NCBI GenBank assembly: GCA_963556145.1
Contig: OY744461.1
Location: 3,410,001-3,474,000 of the forward strand
Length of the DNA: 64,000 nt
Source: Hygrocybe punicea
Lineage: Eukaryota; Basidiomycota; Agaricomycetes; Agaricales; Hygrophoraceae
Reading direction: 5' to 3'
Shown: in pieces, positions 1 through 11,084 of the stretch
Layout: every line of letters begins with the position of its first letter
How positions within the stretch are numbered: position 1 is the stretch's first letter
The notes under the pieces: generated by a model
Database searches by the model: none
The model's input: only the letters and a program-made list of their open reading frames with translations
Told to the model about the DNA's origin: nothing
Position numbers and translations under genes: made by a program

Positions 1-6
1 AGTAAG

Positions 7-454
7 GTGTCTGGTTTTCATGAGGAGGAAATGGAGGAGGGGCAGGAGAATTGTTGGGCGTCAGATTTTGAGGAGACCCTGAGCACCCAGACCACGGTAT
101 TTCACATGGAGGTCCTGGTACATCCACGCGGGATTTTTTCAGTCCACCAACCCGTGGGCCAAGCCCTGCTCTCTTCCTGGTGGTTGGTGTTGGTGTCGTT
201 TGGAATGACGTCAGAGGCATGGGAAGTTGAAGCTTCACTGGCGTATGCGCAGTGGGTAAGTGTTCAGAAAAAATATTATCCAGTGATGGAGGCGGCTGAA
301 GCAGGACGAGGCTACCCTCAGCCATTGTTTGCGCAAGGTCACAGGGATGACGACAACTACGTGAAGGAGATCTGGAACTCCATGACAACCAAACAAAAAG
401 CTTATGTCACACATGGAATGAGCACCAGTGACGGTGTGGGAGGACCAAATTATA
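7..454 (+). CDS. Unassigned open reading frame at the window edge
   Basis: An open frame runs from near the left edge and continues into the tandem array at about 455, where its sequence becomes repeat-derived. The non-repeat part encodes about 150 residues with an acidic N-terminus and the stretch DDDNYVKEIWNSM. I recognise no domain. It may be the end of a gene that starts outside the window, a decayed gene, or chance. Codon use gives no clear support. Confidence 0.2.
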
Positions 455-1850
455 ATTCAGACAATGGTGCTGGGACACCAACATCAATTAAAATTCTGCA
501 GATGGTGCACATGCACCGACTCACCATTTCATGGTCATGGTGCGTCAGCACCACATTTGATAAAATAGTTCAGGATGGTGCAGGAGAACCGGATTGAGAC
601 TTAGCTGGTGCTGGTGCTGGTGCACCATAATCAGCTAAAGTTCTTCGGACAGTGCGCATGCACCAACTCACCATTTCATGGTCATGGTGCGTCAGCACCA
701 CATTCGATAAAATAGTCTAGGATGGTGCAGGAGAACCAAGTCAAACTTGGCCGGTGCTGGTGCTGGTGCACCAACATTGATTAAAATTCTTCGTATGGTG
801 TGTGTGTACCAACTCACTATTTCCATATACATGGTGCATCAGCACCAAGTTCGATCAAATAGCCTGGGACGGTGCAGGAGAACCAGTCGAGAATTGGCCG
901 GCGCCAGTACTGGTGCACCGAGATCAATTAAAATTCTTCAGATGGTGCGCATGCACCAACTCACCATTTCCATATGGATGGTGTGCCAGCACTGAGTTTA
1001 ATAAAATAGCCCAGGATGGTGCACGAAAACCAGGTCCAGACTTCGCTGGTGGTGGTGCTGGTACACCAAGGTCAATTGAATTTCTTGAACGGTGCGCATG
1101 CACCGAGTTCAATAAATAGCTTACATGGTGCAGGAGAACCAGTTTGAGACTTCGCCAGTAGGTGGTGCTGGCACACCGATATCAATCAAATTTTCGGACG
1201 GTGCGCTGGCACCAACTCACCATTTTATGATCTTGGTGCATGAGCACCAAGTTCAATTAAATAGCCCGAAGCGGTGCAGGAGAACCGGGTCAAGACATGA
1301 CCGGTGCTGGTGCTGGTGCACCAAGATGAATCAAATTGCTTCGGATGGTGCATGTGCACCAACTCACCATATCTATAGCGATGGTGCCAGAGCACCAACT
1401 TCAATAAAACGGCTGGTGCTGGTGCTGGTACACCAACATCAGTTCGATGTTGTCGCATAGTGCCTGTGCACCAACTCACCGCGATCAGTGTAGACAGTGC
1501 GTCCAGTGCGGCAGAACCAGATTGCGACTTCACCGGTGGTCGTGCTGCACCAACGTCAATCAAAAGTCTCTTCCTGGTGCAAGTACACCAACAAACCAGT
1601 TTGTCGCGCATGGTGCGTCAGCACCATTAATGAGATTTATTCCGGGATAACCAGATCGCCACGGATCCTAGTGGTGCTGGCACACCGATGTCAGTACATT
1701 TTCTGCTGGTGGTGCAGGTGCACCATCTCACCAATCTTGCAACAATTGGTGTGCCAGTACCAATATCATACAACTTTTCAAAGACGGTGTGGGATAACCA
1801 ACAATCAAGGAAGGCATGGTTCAAGAAAACTAGAATCAGCAGTCGCTCGT
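455..1850. repeat. Degenerate 147-bp tandem repeat array with hairpin motifs
   Basis: The landmark GGTGCAGGAGAACC or close variants occurs at 577, 724, 871, 1018, 1127 and 1273, so the spacing is 147, 147, 147, 109 (an internally deleted unit) and 146 bp. More decayed units follow to about 1850. Each unit holds several short inverted repeats of GGTGC and GCACC, for example GGTGCGTCAGCACC and TGGTGCGCATGCACC, and a conserved segment resembling ATCAATTAAAATTCTTCGG. Open frames across the array are by-products of the period, which is a multiple of three. No coding function is supported. Confidence 0.85.
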
Positions 1851-1989
1851 GCTAGTGACCAGTAGCGACAGTTTCCGCCGGCGGATACTAGGTTTTTAGC
1901 AGTAAAGGCATAGACATATTTGGCTGTGTGGTGGTACGAGTTTATTCAGCCTGCCATACTCGCCCTGCCTCGTAGACTCGAAGCTGGTC
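1851..1989. other. Left flank of the transposon
   Basis: Short stretch between the decayed end of the tandem array and the transposon. I see no gene here. The last bases before the element include the 7-mer CCTAAGC (1990-1996), which recurs directly after the right terminus at 15760-15766. Confidence 0.5.
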
Positions 1990-1996
1990 CCTAAGC
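1990..1996 (+). repeat. Putative target-site duplication, left copy
   Basis: CCTAAGC lies immediately before the left terminus, with an identical copy at 15760-15766. Caution: a third family terminus near 41630 is followed by the similar CTTAAGG, so this could be a preferred target or part of the element end and not a simple duplication. Confidence 0.5.
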
Positions 1997-2028
1997 CCCA
2001 GTGAAAAGTCCCGCTAGGTAGAAACTTT
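1997..2028 (+). repeat. Left terminal inverted repeat
   Basis: This 32-bp sequence begins CCCAGTGAAAAGTCCC and ends GTAGAAACTTT. Its exact reverse complement is at 15728-15759. Similarity stops just inside: TAAGAT here versus TAGAAA at the other end. Confidence 0.85.
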
Positions 2029-4501
2029 AAGATAATTTTATTTATATAATTTCTATTTGCATATGATAAAATATAGCATTTTATCGTCCCGATGGACAAT
2101 CATGGAACTCCGTAGCTTCCGCACCGATGGAACTCCTTGATTCCGTGTCTAAAGATAAGAGATTCGTCTTTTGCTCTATGTCTATCTCTCTGTCTTTGAT
2201 TGACCAACAGTATGTTTTCAAAATCCTGAACTTGTTGATCTGAACCGCTAGCAGAACTATGTCTGCCAACCGTCTCTACGTTTGCGACTGTTCCAAATAC
2301 TGCCAGCCTCCCCGACAAGTGTCCAAACGAACGTACTTTGCCCACGCAGCCCATCGCCAAGCCCGAATCAGCTCTGCACTGGATCAGTTCCTCGCTGAAC
2401 GCAACATTGATCTACAAGCTCACCCAGCCGACATTCATGACCATGATAGTGATGGGGACGTGTCAGATAATTCTCAGGATGTCCAAGGCCATCCAGCTGG
2501 CCGTGAAGACCATGATGTGCAGATGCACGACGACTTCAACGACATCTATGCTGACGCAGTACTTCTACCTGTCGATGCAGCACAACCTGATGATCTCGAG
2601 AATATTTACGTCGATCCCATCCAACCGGTGGAGCAGGAGGATCATGCACCTGCACCAGAGGACGATCTGGTGGATGGAGTGGTGAGTCATTTTTTCATCC
2701 GTATCTAAATCATCCTTATCTCCTGCCAGCAGGACCCGGTTGACCCAGGCAGTCTAGCAGACCCCCATCTTGCCGATGATGAAGCATTTGATCCTCCAGG
2801 CTCCCCTCCAGCTCAAGCAGAGCCTGATCCTGCTCAAGAAGACCCTGATCCAGCCTTTCACCCCGCTATACTCGATGACCTCAACATATCGCTGGCTTTC
2901 ATTAACCTTGTCCGCTCTGCAACCCTCGATAACGGCAACCTTGATGCTGACACCATCCACCGACTCCGCAATCCCCCCGTGGGACCACCAGACATGGACA
3001 ATCTCGATCTCTTACTCGCATTAAAAATCTATCTAGCAACGACCAAGGCCTCCCAAGCTACTTACACCACTGTTGGTCAAGCCATCTCGGAACGTTTTCC
3101 TGAATGCGAATATCCTTCCATCGACACTCTCAAGTCCAAGATTAACGAAATGACGGGAATCCTACCCCTCGAGTACGACATGTGCGACAACTCCTGCATC
3201 GGCTACACAGGTCCTTTCGCTGGACTCACTCACTGCCCCAAATGTGGTGAATTTCGCTATGATCAAATCCAATACGATGCAAGTAACGGCGAGACTCGCA
3301 TCCCACGTAAAACTTTCCTCACCATCCCTCTTGGTCCGCAGCTCCAAGCGATGTGGCGGAGTAGGAAGAGCGCTGAGGCCATGCGATATCGATCTACCCG
3401 CACTCCACAGATCCTTAACGTGATAGCAGCAAATAATGGTGAAATCGACCAATATGAGGATTTCCTTTGTGGCTCGGAGTATCTTGCAGCCTATCGCGCA
3501 GGTCAAATCGGTGACCACGACACCGTTTTACTCATCTCCCTCGATGGCGCCCAACTCTTCCGCAACAAGCTCTCCAATTTTTGGCTGTCGATATGGTGTC
3601 TCTACGACATGGCCCCCGATGTCAGGTACAAGGTAGCTAGTGTACCCATCGGAGGATTCATTCCTGGACCCCTCCCTCCGCAACACTTTGACTCGTTTCT
3701 TTTCCCCAGCATCCACCATCTCTCTGCTCTTCAACAAGAAGGTTTTCGCATTTGGGACGCATGCGATCGTACCGTGCACAATTCCAAGCCCTTTTTTGCA
3801 ATAGGCGCTGCTGATGGACCTGGGGCTACACACATGAATGGGCTTGTCGGCCATATGGGCTATTATGGTTGCAGGACATATTGTCCCATGAGAGGACGTC
3901 GGTTACACAACGACAACACCTATTACACTGCGCACCTCAAGCCCACCAATTATGCACTTCCAGGGAGCGACCATGATGACTATCCATTCGAACAAATGCC
4001 CATGCGTGCGCCTGGCGATTACTATGCAAATCTCAACTTCCTCTTGGCCTCTGCAGGGGTCGCAGAATACACTGATCGCCGTTGCAAGACTGGCATAAGC
4101 AAGCCCAGTCTATTCTCTGGTCTTTCTGTACCCCGAATGCTACCAATCCCCATGTGCTTTGCTCCCGACATTATGCACATTGCTGCCCTCAATACCCCCG
4201 ACCTTCTATTGGATCTTTGGCGAGGAAAAATGTCAGTCAAGGCACCCGATGACAAGGCGACGTGGGACTGGGCGGTTTTGCAAGGTGACGTATGGGAAGA
4301 GCACGGCAAATGTGTCGCTGATGCGACACCACACCTTCCTGGCTCATTCGATCGACCCCCTCATAATCCCAGTGAGAAAATTTCCGGTGGCTACAAGGCC
4401 TGGGAATTCCTCACGTATATATTCGTGCTAGGTCCTGGTCTTCTTTACAGCATCCTTCCCGACCCTTACTTCACCAACTTCTGCAAACTTGCACAGGCCA
4501 T

Positions 4502-4505
4502 GCGA
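4502..4505 (+). repeat. LTR element target duplication, left
   Basis: GCGA, repeated at 10021-10024 directly after the right LTR. Confidence 0.8.
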
Positions 4506-5409
4506 TGTAGATGCGGGTTCTTGGTGGCTTCGGAACTATATAAAGAAATAATATAAAGATCCTAACCTGTGGGTGTCAGCGTAGAAGTGACTGGATAAAT
4601 CAGTGTCGGGAATAGAAGTAAAGAGAAGGGAATGTTAGTAAAAGTAAAGCCGCCGCGTAAAACTGGACTAATAACGACGAAGCCGGCGATGAACGGAGTG
4701 AAAACGGACAAATAATAAAGAACCCGACGATGCCGACGATGTCGGGTACGGCGGGTCGGGTCGGGTCGGGTCGGAAACGATGAACGAATATACGGAAACA
4801 ATGATAAAGATGACGAAGTGAACTATAAAAAGCTAAGGATCTACATGGACGAGCATTTGAAGGGATTAAAAGGTGATTCTGACTAAAGGGGAAACGGGGA
4901 CTAATGGTATCTTATTTTGTACGGTCGTCGGGGACCGTTTTTATAGTACATGAGTGTGTAGCTACTTTCGGACATGTCTACTTCGGCCGATAGAAACTAC
5001 AAAGAAACACTGGAATGGGGAAGTGGAAAGGGGGGTTGCAAAGCAACGAAGACAGGAAAGTGGAGGGGAAAACGAATATCCATGAAAAAGATTGGAAAAG
5101 TCCTACATATCTCCGAAAGGACGAGGGGATGCATAAATAAGGTAAATCCGAAGTCGGGGATTGAGTCCGAAGAGATCCATCTCCTGGAATTGGAACTCCG
5201 AGGCGTTTGAGGCTGCCGGATTTGGTCTGAGAGCGGCTGTGACGAAACGGCATACGTCGGGTTATGTCGGTCACGTCGGGTCACGTCACATCACATCACA
5301 TCACGTCGGGTTGCGTCGGGTTCGAATGCGAGTTGGATAGAGGCATCGGGTTCGTCCGGATTCGTGATATATCGATGATACGGACTCAGAGGGACGTCGA
5401 CCCTCTACA
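4506..5409. repeat. Left LTR, 904 bp
   Basis: Begins TGTAGATGCGGG and ends CGACCCTCTACA. It contains TATA-like AACTATATAAAG near 4535 and AACTATAAAAAG near 4821, a GTCGG-rich run near 4750 and a short ATCAC/CGTCGGG repeat near 5285. Small open frames inside occur identically in the other LTR and are not supported as genes. Confidence 0.92.
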
Positions 5410-5984
5410 TCTCCAGGGTACTTTAAATAAAGACCATCCCTGGTCTATACTATGTGGACTCGGGACTCGGATGCGTGAGGTGAGGCCGACGTGGTGGTCA
5501 TGGAATCGGGCTCGACGGGACGAGGTGGGTTGTGGACAATGCGAAGGGGGAGAGCGGGTGGTGACTAGTGGAGAGTCAGAGGGCGGAGAACAAAGGCGGG
5601 TGATGCCGGTGTCCGGAAATACATAGAAAAGAAACTATAGTGACAATATAACCAAGCGGAAATGAAGGAAACAGCGGAAAGCTATAAGGGTGGGACAAAT
5701 ATGCAGCGGAAATGCAAAATAGATAAAAGGGAATAAATGCCGGTGATCAGAAAGGAAGGGACGCGATAGAAATCAAGTCGGGATAAAACTAAACGTGACA
5801 TAGGATTGGGGGCGGGTGACGGAGACGAGTAAGGCAGGAGCGGAAACGAAATAAAACACAAGCGGATGACAAAGACAATCTAGGCGGGTCGAGTTAGGGT
5901 CGGCGGCTTTGGTGGCTGTGTCAACGGGTGGCGGAAACGGTGGCGTAGGGGTAGACATGATATGACGACGGTGGTTGTTCAATA

Positions 5985-6235
5985 TGATATGACGAAAACG
6001 GAGGTTCGATAGACGACGACGGAGGTTCGATATACGATGGCGGAGGTTCGATACGATATGACGACAACGGAGGTTCGATGGACGATGACGGAGGTTCGAT
6101 GGACGACGGCGGAGGTTCAATACGATATGACGAAAACGGAGGTTCGATGGACGACGACGGAGGTTCAATATACGATGGCGGAGGTTCGATAGACGGTGGC
6201 GGAGGTTCGATAGACGATGGCGGAGGTTCGATATG
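5985..6235. repeat. Minisatellite inside the LTR element
   Basis: At least ten units of roughly 21-24 bp built on GGAGGTTCGATAGACGATGGC, with variants GGAGGTTCGATATACGATGG and GGAGGTTCAATACGATATG. The period is close to a multiple of three, which explains the repetitive minus-strand open frame of about 130 residues (NLRRRPSNLR-type repeats). Coding function is not supported. Confidence 0.8.
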
Positions 6236-6930
6236 TCAATACTAATATGGGGGCGATAATCAACGGATGTGAAATCAGCCTCATACTAGGCGGTTCAGCA
6301 CCGGCTTGGACCCGTGGGGAAGCATTCTCCCCCATGGAACTGAAATATAAAGTCGGGTGGGTTGGGAATCGAAGCCGAGACAGGGAACGTTGTGTCTGGG
6401 TCGAAACGGTGGCGGAAATGGGGGGTCATGGAAAGCGGAGAGCGATGTCAATGGGTGGAATGCGGGTGCGTGAGCGGATGAGTCGGGTGCGTGGGGAATG
6501 AGTGAAGCGGTGCATCGGGTTCGTAAGCGGGTGCGGCGGGTTCGTAAACGGGTTCGCTGGGTGCGACGGATTCATAAGCGGGTGTGTCGAGTACGTCGGG
6601 TGTATTATGCGGGTGTCGGGCGTGTCGGGAACGAGTGTTTCTTTTTATCTTTCCTTTATCTCTGACGTTTTTCTTTCTTTTTATTTATTTAATCTATCTA
6701 TGTATATATTTCTTATGCCGATGGACGGTGACGGGTTTTCGTAGGGTCGGGTTCGGTGGGTATGGGGGTGCGAAGGTGGCGGGTACGGGATGTGAAACCG
6801 GAACCGGAACCAGATGCCGCGGAATCGTTGGGAACGAGTCCGGGTTCGTAGTCGGGTGCTGTGATGCAGGTCGCGGATCCGGATCCGGAACCCGGTGTAG
6901 CGGGTAGGTTGAAAACGGGTTGTCGGGTGT

Positions 6931-7140
6931 GGCGGTATGGCATAGGGCGACGTAGGGAGACGGGGGCGGACGACGTGAGCGGATAAGACGGAACGTGGTT
7001 GCGAGGCGTAGATCATGGTTGCGTGGGGTTGTTCGAAGCTGCGGGTTATCGAGGGAAGCGGGTAACGGGTGGTCGAGGTTGGCGGTACGGGATAGGGCGA
7101 TGTTGGGAAACGGAGGCGGATGACGTGGGCGGTTGAGACG
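6931..7140. repeat. 150-bp duplication inside the LTR element
   Basis: The segment beginning GGCGGTATGGCATAGGGCGA at 6931 recurs at 7081 as GGCGGTACGGGATAGGGCGA, with about 60 bp of good similarity, giving a 150-bp period. Overlapping minus-strand frames are Pro/Arg/Ser-rich and look like composition artefacts. Confidence 0.6.
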
Positions 7141-7639
7141 ACGTGGACTGGGTGATGGATTGGGGTGTTACGGGTGGCGTTTTCGTGATACTTTCGTGGC
7201 GGATCGTGGGGATTTGACAAGGGTGCGTCGGGTCGTGGTACGGGTTTGGGCGGCCGGTGGTCACGGTTTCGCGGGCGTAACCCAACGGGGGCTTTGTTTG
7301 GGCTCGCGAAGGGACTTGAGGGACGTCGTGGGGTTGGTCGAGGGCGTAGGTGGTCGAAGGGGAGTGGACGAGGACGGGGACGGCTGGGAAGTCGGGGTCG
7401 ACGGGGAGTGACGTGGCAGCTTGCGTGGGACGACGAGGGACGGGGGCGGACGTGTTTGGGGCAGTATGGAGCCATGTCGAGGTGGGGAGGCGTGAACGTG
7501 GGTGTGGTAGTGGTCGTACGCGGTGGTCGTTGGTTCTGGATGAGAGAACGCGGTGGTAGGCCGTTGGGTGACGTGGCATGGCGTTGGAAGCTCTAATATA
7601 ACGGGGACAGCTTGTAGGGGTTTGCGAGGGCGATGTGGG

Positions 7640-8290
7640 GTGCTGGGAACTAGTGGGAAGCAGCGGGTGGTCCAACGAAGACGTGAGCGGCCGGGGATGT
7701 CGAGTTACGGGGGCACGAGGAAGTATGACGTGGCAACGCGTGAGGCGTCGATGACGGCGAGGATGGCTCGTGAGGGCTCGCGAGTGGTGTCGTGGGGCTG
7801 TAGGAAACGGTACGAGGCGACGGGGAGGTCCAACGAGGGCGTAAGCGGCCGGAGACGTCGACTTAGCTGGGGCACGAAGCCGGGTGACGTGGCGCGGCGT
7901 GGGGCATCGATAATGGCGAGGACGGCCTGTACTGGCTTACGAACGACGGTGTGGGGCTCTGGGAGGCTGTACGAAGCGGCGGATGGTCCAACGAGGACGT
8001 GAGTGGCCGGGGATGTCGAGTACGGGGGGGCACGAGGAAGGATGACGTGGTGACGCGTGAGGGTTGATGACGGCGAGGATGGCTCGTGAGGGCTCGCGAG
8101 TGGTGTCGTGGGGCTGTAGGAAGCGGTACGAGGCGACGGGGAGGCGTAAGCGGCCGGGGATGTCGAATAGGCGGGGGCACGAAGCGGGGTGACGTGGGAC
8201 ACTGTGGGAGCGTCGATAACGGCGAAGACGACTCGTGTGGGCTCGCGACTGTCGTCGTGGGGCTGTAGCACGGTGTTGAGGGCTGGAACG
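7640..8290. repeat. 158-bp tandem array inside the LTR element
   Basis: TCCAACGA followed by a GCGGCCGGGGATGTCG-type segment occurs at 7671, 7829 and 7987, exactly 158 bp apart. A fourth, shortened unit begins near 8141. The minus strand stays open across the array for 281 codons (7705-8550), rich in Pro, Ser and Arg, again without a recognisable domain. Confidence 0.75.
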
Positions 8291-9097
8291 CGGCGGGGCT
8301 GTTTGCACGGACTCGTGAGGGACGCTGACGCGGTTTGCTGGTAACTTCGCAGGCTCAGACAACGGGGCCGTGTCAGGGCTTGTATCCGGGGACGAGAGCG
8401 AGTCCGTAGACGTGAACGGCTGGCCATACGGGGGCGAAGCGGGAGCCAAACGGGGGCGGATACGGTTGGACGCGTCGAAAACCGCGTTTGAACGCGTTTT
8501 TCTGCACGATTACCACGAAAACGGCTACGATGGGCGTACCTGGGGTGCACAGGCTAAACCCGTTACACTGTGGGCGTGTTCCTTCTGCTTCGTGGCTCCG
8601 TTCGTCTGTGTTTTCGTGAGTGACGCGGTTGTTGTTGGTCGCGGTCGCTGGGGCCTGTTTTGGGGTTTTCCGGGCGCGGATTTTCGACCGGAATCGGTGG
8701 GGCGTGGAATTCCGAGTGCGTTGGGGTTGTAAAAACGAGTGTGGATGGTGGATGTGACGGGGATCGAGACGTCGAGTCGACAAAGTGTGTATTGGGTCGT
8801 GGCTGTGCAAGTTTCCTAAAGCGGTAAACGGCCGTTGGGTCGGCCGCGCAAGAGCGGGTTCGAAGTTGTACGTGATACTAGACAATCGTAGTCGTTAAAG
8901 AAGAGAAAATATTATGAGAATCAAACCCAAATGATAGTGTGGCAGTTGGCGATTGGATTGTCGAGGCATCGGATGTCGGATGTAAAGAGGTCGGGTAACG
9001 GGAGTCGGATGTGTAGAGTGCTGCGGCAAGGGTTATTTCGAGATGACGAAAGGAAAGTGTAGGGTTATGGAATGAATGAATGATGACACTGAATTAT

Positions 9098-9114
9098 CCT
9101 CGCGGTGGGCTCCA
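9098..9114 (-). other. Candidate primer-binding site of the LTR element
   Basis: Read on the minus strand, two bases after the LTR, the sequence is TGGAGCCCACCGCGAGG. It begins TGG, as required to pair with the CCA 3' end of a tRNA, and implies an acceptor stem ending GGTGGGCT before CCA. No comparable TGG sequence follows the left LTR on the plus strand, so the element probably reads minus. I cannot name the tRNA. Confidence 0.5.
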
Positions 9115-9116
9115 GA

Positions 9117-10020
9117 TGTAGATGCGGGTTCTTGGTGGCTTCGGAACTATATAAAGAAATAATATAAAGATCCTAACCTGTGGGTGTCAGCGTAGAAGTG
9201 ACTGGATAAATCAGTGTCGGGAATAGAAGTAAAGAGAAGGGAATGTTAGTAAAAGTAAAGCCGCCGCGTAAAACTGGACTAATAACGACGAAGCCGGCGA
9301 TGAACGGAGTGAAAACGGACAAATAATAAAGAACCCGACGATGCCGACGATGTCGGGTACGGCGGGTCGGGTCGGGTCGGGTCGGAAACGATGAACGAAT
9401 ATACGGAAACAATGATAAAGATGACGAAGTGAACTATAAAAAGCTAAGGATCTACATGGACGAGCATTTGAAGGGATTAAAAGGTGATTCTGACTAAAGG
9501 GGAAACGGGGACTAATGGTATCTTATTTTGTACGGTCGTCGGGGACCGTTTTTATAGTACATGAGTGTGTAGCTACTTTCGGACATGTCTACTTCGGCCG
9601 ATAGAAACTACAAAGAAACACTGGAATGGGGAAGTGGAAAGGGGGGTTGCAAAGCAACGAAGACAGGAAAGTGGAGGGGAAAACGAATATCCATGAAAAA
9701 GATTGGAAAAGTCCTACATATCTCCGAAAGGACGAGGGGATGCATAAATAAGGTAAATCCGAAGTCGGGGATTGAGTCCGAAGAGATCCATCTCCTGGAA
9801 TTGGAACTCCGAGGCGTTTGAGGCTGCCGGATTTGGTCTGAGAGCGGCTGTGACGAAACGGCATACGTCGGGTTATGTCGGTCACGTCGGGTCACGTCAC
9901 ATCACATCACATCACGTCGGGTTGCGTCGGGTTCGAATGCGAGTTGGATAGAGGCATCGGGTTCGTCCGGATTCGTGATATATCGATGATACGGACTCAG
10001 AGGGACGTCGACCCTCTACA
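9117..10020. repeat. Right LTR, 904 bp
   Basis: Same length and, as far as I can compare, the same sequence as 4506-5409. Its last bases TCTACA are followed by the GCGA target duplication and then the second half of the transposase. Confidence 0.92.
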
Positions 10021-10024
10021 GCGA
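10021..10024 (+). repeat. LTR element target duplication, right
   Basis: GCGA, matching 4502-4505. Confidence 0.8.
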
Positions 10025-11084
10025 ATCCTCCATCAATGCACAATCTCCAAAAATCAACTTATGGAAGCCCACCTACTTCTCATCAACTTCGTTCGGGAGT
10101 TCGAAGAAATCTACTGTCACCGCAAACCCGAACGCATCCACTTCTGCCGACCGGTCCTTCATATTTTGCTGCATTTGGCACCATTGGTTCACAAATTCGG
10201 ACCATTGTGCTACTTCACACAATGGTTGATGGAGCGAACAATCGGTAATCTCACTGAAGAAATGAAACAACCCTCCCAGCCATTCACAACCCTGTCTCGG
10301 CGTGGACTTCGCCGTGCTCAAACCAACGCTCTCAAGTCAATGATACCCGAACTCAACAAGGATCCCAAGAATCCCCGTGGTTCACAAGATATCGGTGATG
10401 GATATGTTTTGCTGCGTGCGAGGGATGAGATAATGAGAACGATACGAGGCCCTGCTGCTACTGCACTGCGTGCATATATGCACGAACAAACTGGTGAAGA
10501 TATTGGAAACTGGAACCCCCGAGTTTGTCGATGGGCCCGCGTACGTGTTCCCACTGGGCAGATTGCTCGTTCGGCCTGGAAGGAGAAGATGAGGTCACTC
10601 GAAAAAGTTCGCATATCGCGTAACGTCCGGGTAAATCTTCCCAAATACTGGTAGCGCCCAGGACTAACATTTCTTCCAGTATGTTCTCGACGAGACTGTT
10701 TTCTACGGCGAAGTGCAATTTTTCCTTCAAGTTACAATCCATGACGACACCCACACTCTCGCCCTTGTCTCAGACTATTCCCCACCTGATCTCGAGTTAC
10801 TCCAGAAATCATACCACACCCTTTGGACGTGTCGATATCAAGGTGCACAGGCGTTGCGGGTTATTGGCGTCAAGAACATCTGCTGTGTTGTTGCAATGGT
10901 ACCGTTCCCTTTCAATGAGGGCGAGTATTTTGTTGGTGAAAAAATTGGACTCGAAGTTACTAATCTCAGTGGGCTTGAGGAGTTGGATGTCTTTGTGTAG
11001 GTTGTAGCACATATGTATCCGAATGAAAACACCTGCACATTGCGAGAACGACAGACACAATCTGAATACAAAGAAATAGTACAA

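Larger units (their letters stand above)
4506..10020 (-). mobile_element. Non-autonomous LTR retrotransposon, 5.5 kb
   Basis: Two direct copies of 904 bp (4506-5409 and 9117-10020) start TGTAGA and end TCTACA, the expected TG...CA with a 6-bp terminal inverted repeat. Compared by eye line by line they look identical, which implies recent insertion. The 4-bp GCGA flanks the element on both sides (4502-4505, 10021-10024), and removing the element plus one GCGA restores the transposase frame exactly. The 3.7-kb interior has no recognisable gag, protease, reverse transcriptase, RNase H or integrase. It is made largely of CpG-rich tandem arrays. A primer-binding-site-like sequence next to the right LTR suggests the element reads on the minus strand. 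It would depend on enzymes supplied by another element. Confidence 0.88.
2259..11000 (+). pseudogene. Tnp2-type transposase gene, interrupted by an LTR element
   Basis: Reading exons 2259-2681, 2730-4505, 10025-10630 and 10680-11000 gives one frame of about 1041 residues. The N-terminus has a Cys-rich start (VCDCSKYC), then an acidic linker. The core has a zinc-knuckle-like element (CDNSC and CPKCGEFRYD), the Tnp2 signature TIPLGPQLQAMW, a possible first catalytic Asp in SLDGAQLFRN and another acidic site in GAADGPG. The downstream half carries WLMERTIGNLTEEMKQPS and RRGLRRAQTNALKSMIPEL, typical of basidiomycete Tnp2 proteins (transposase_21-like). Introns are 2682-2729 (acceptor could be 2732) and 10631-10679 (branch-like ACTAAC). 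The LTR element enters after codon AMR at 4505. No other stop or frameshift was seen, so the interruption looks recent. As it stands the gene cannot make full-length protein unless transcripts are unusually processed. Confidence 0.9.

Noticed and set aside
747..1460. Overlapping open frames in the 147-bp array as a repeat protein
   Set aside because: The period is a multiple of three, so open frames persist by chance; units with deletions break the frame and no start or splice context is convincing.
5264..5626. Plus-strand open frame running from the left LTR into the interior
   Set aside because: It is composed of LTR-derived CGTCGGG/ATCAC repeats and lacks any recognisable domain.
6681..8550. 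Long minus-strand open frames (264 and 281 codons) as gag-like genes
   Set aside because: They are Pro/Arg/Ser-rich, lie in tandem arrays and C-rich sequence, overlap open frames on other frames and show no domain.
4506..10020. The 904-bp direct repeats read as a segmental duplication
   Set aside because: TG...CA ends, equal length, a 4-bp target duplication and exact repair of the interrupted frame on removal fit LTRs far better.
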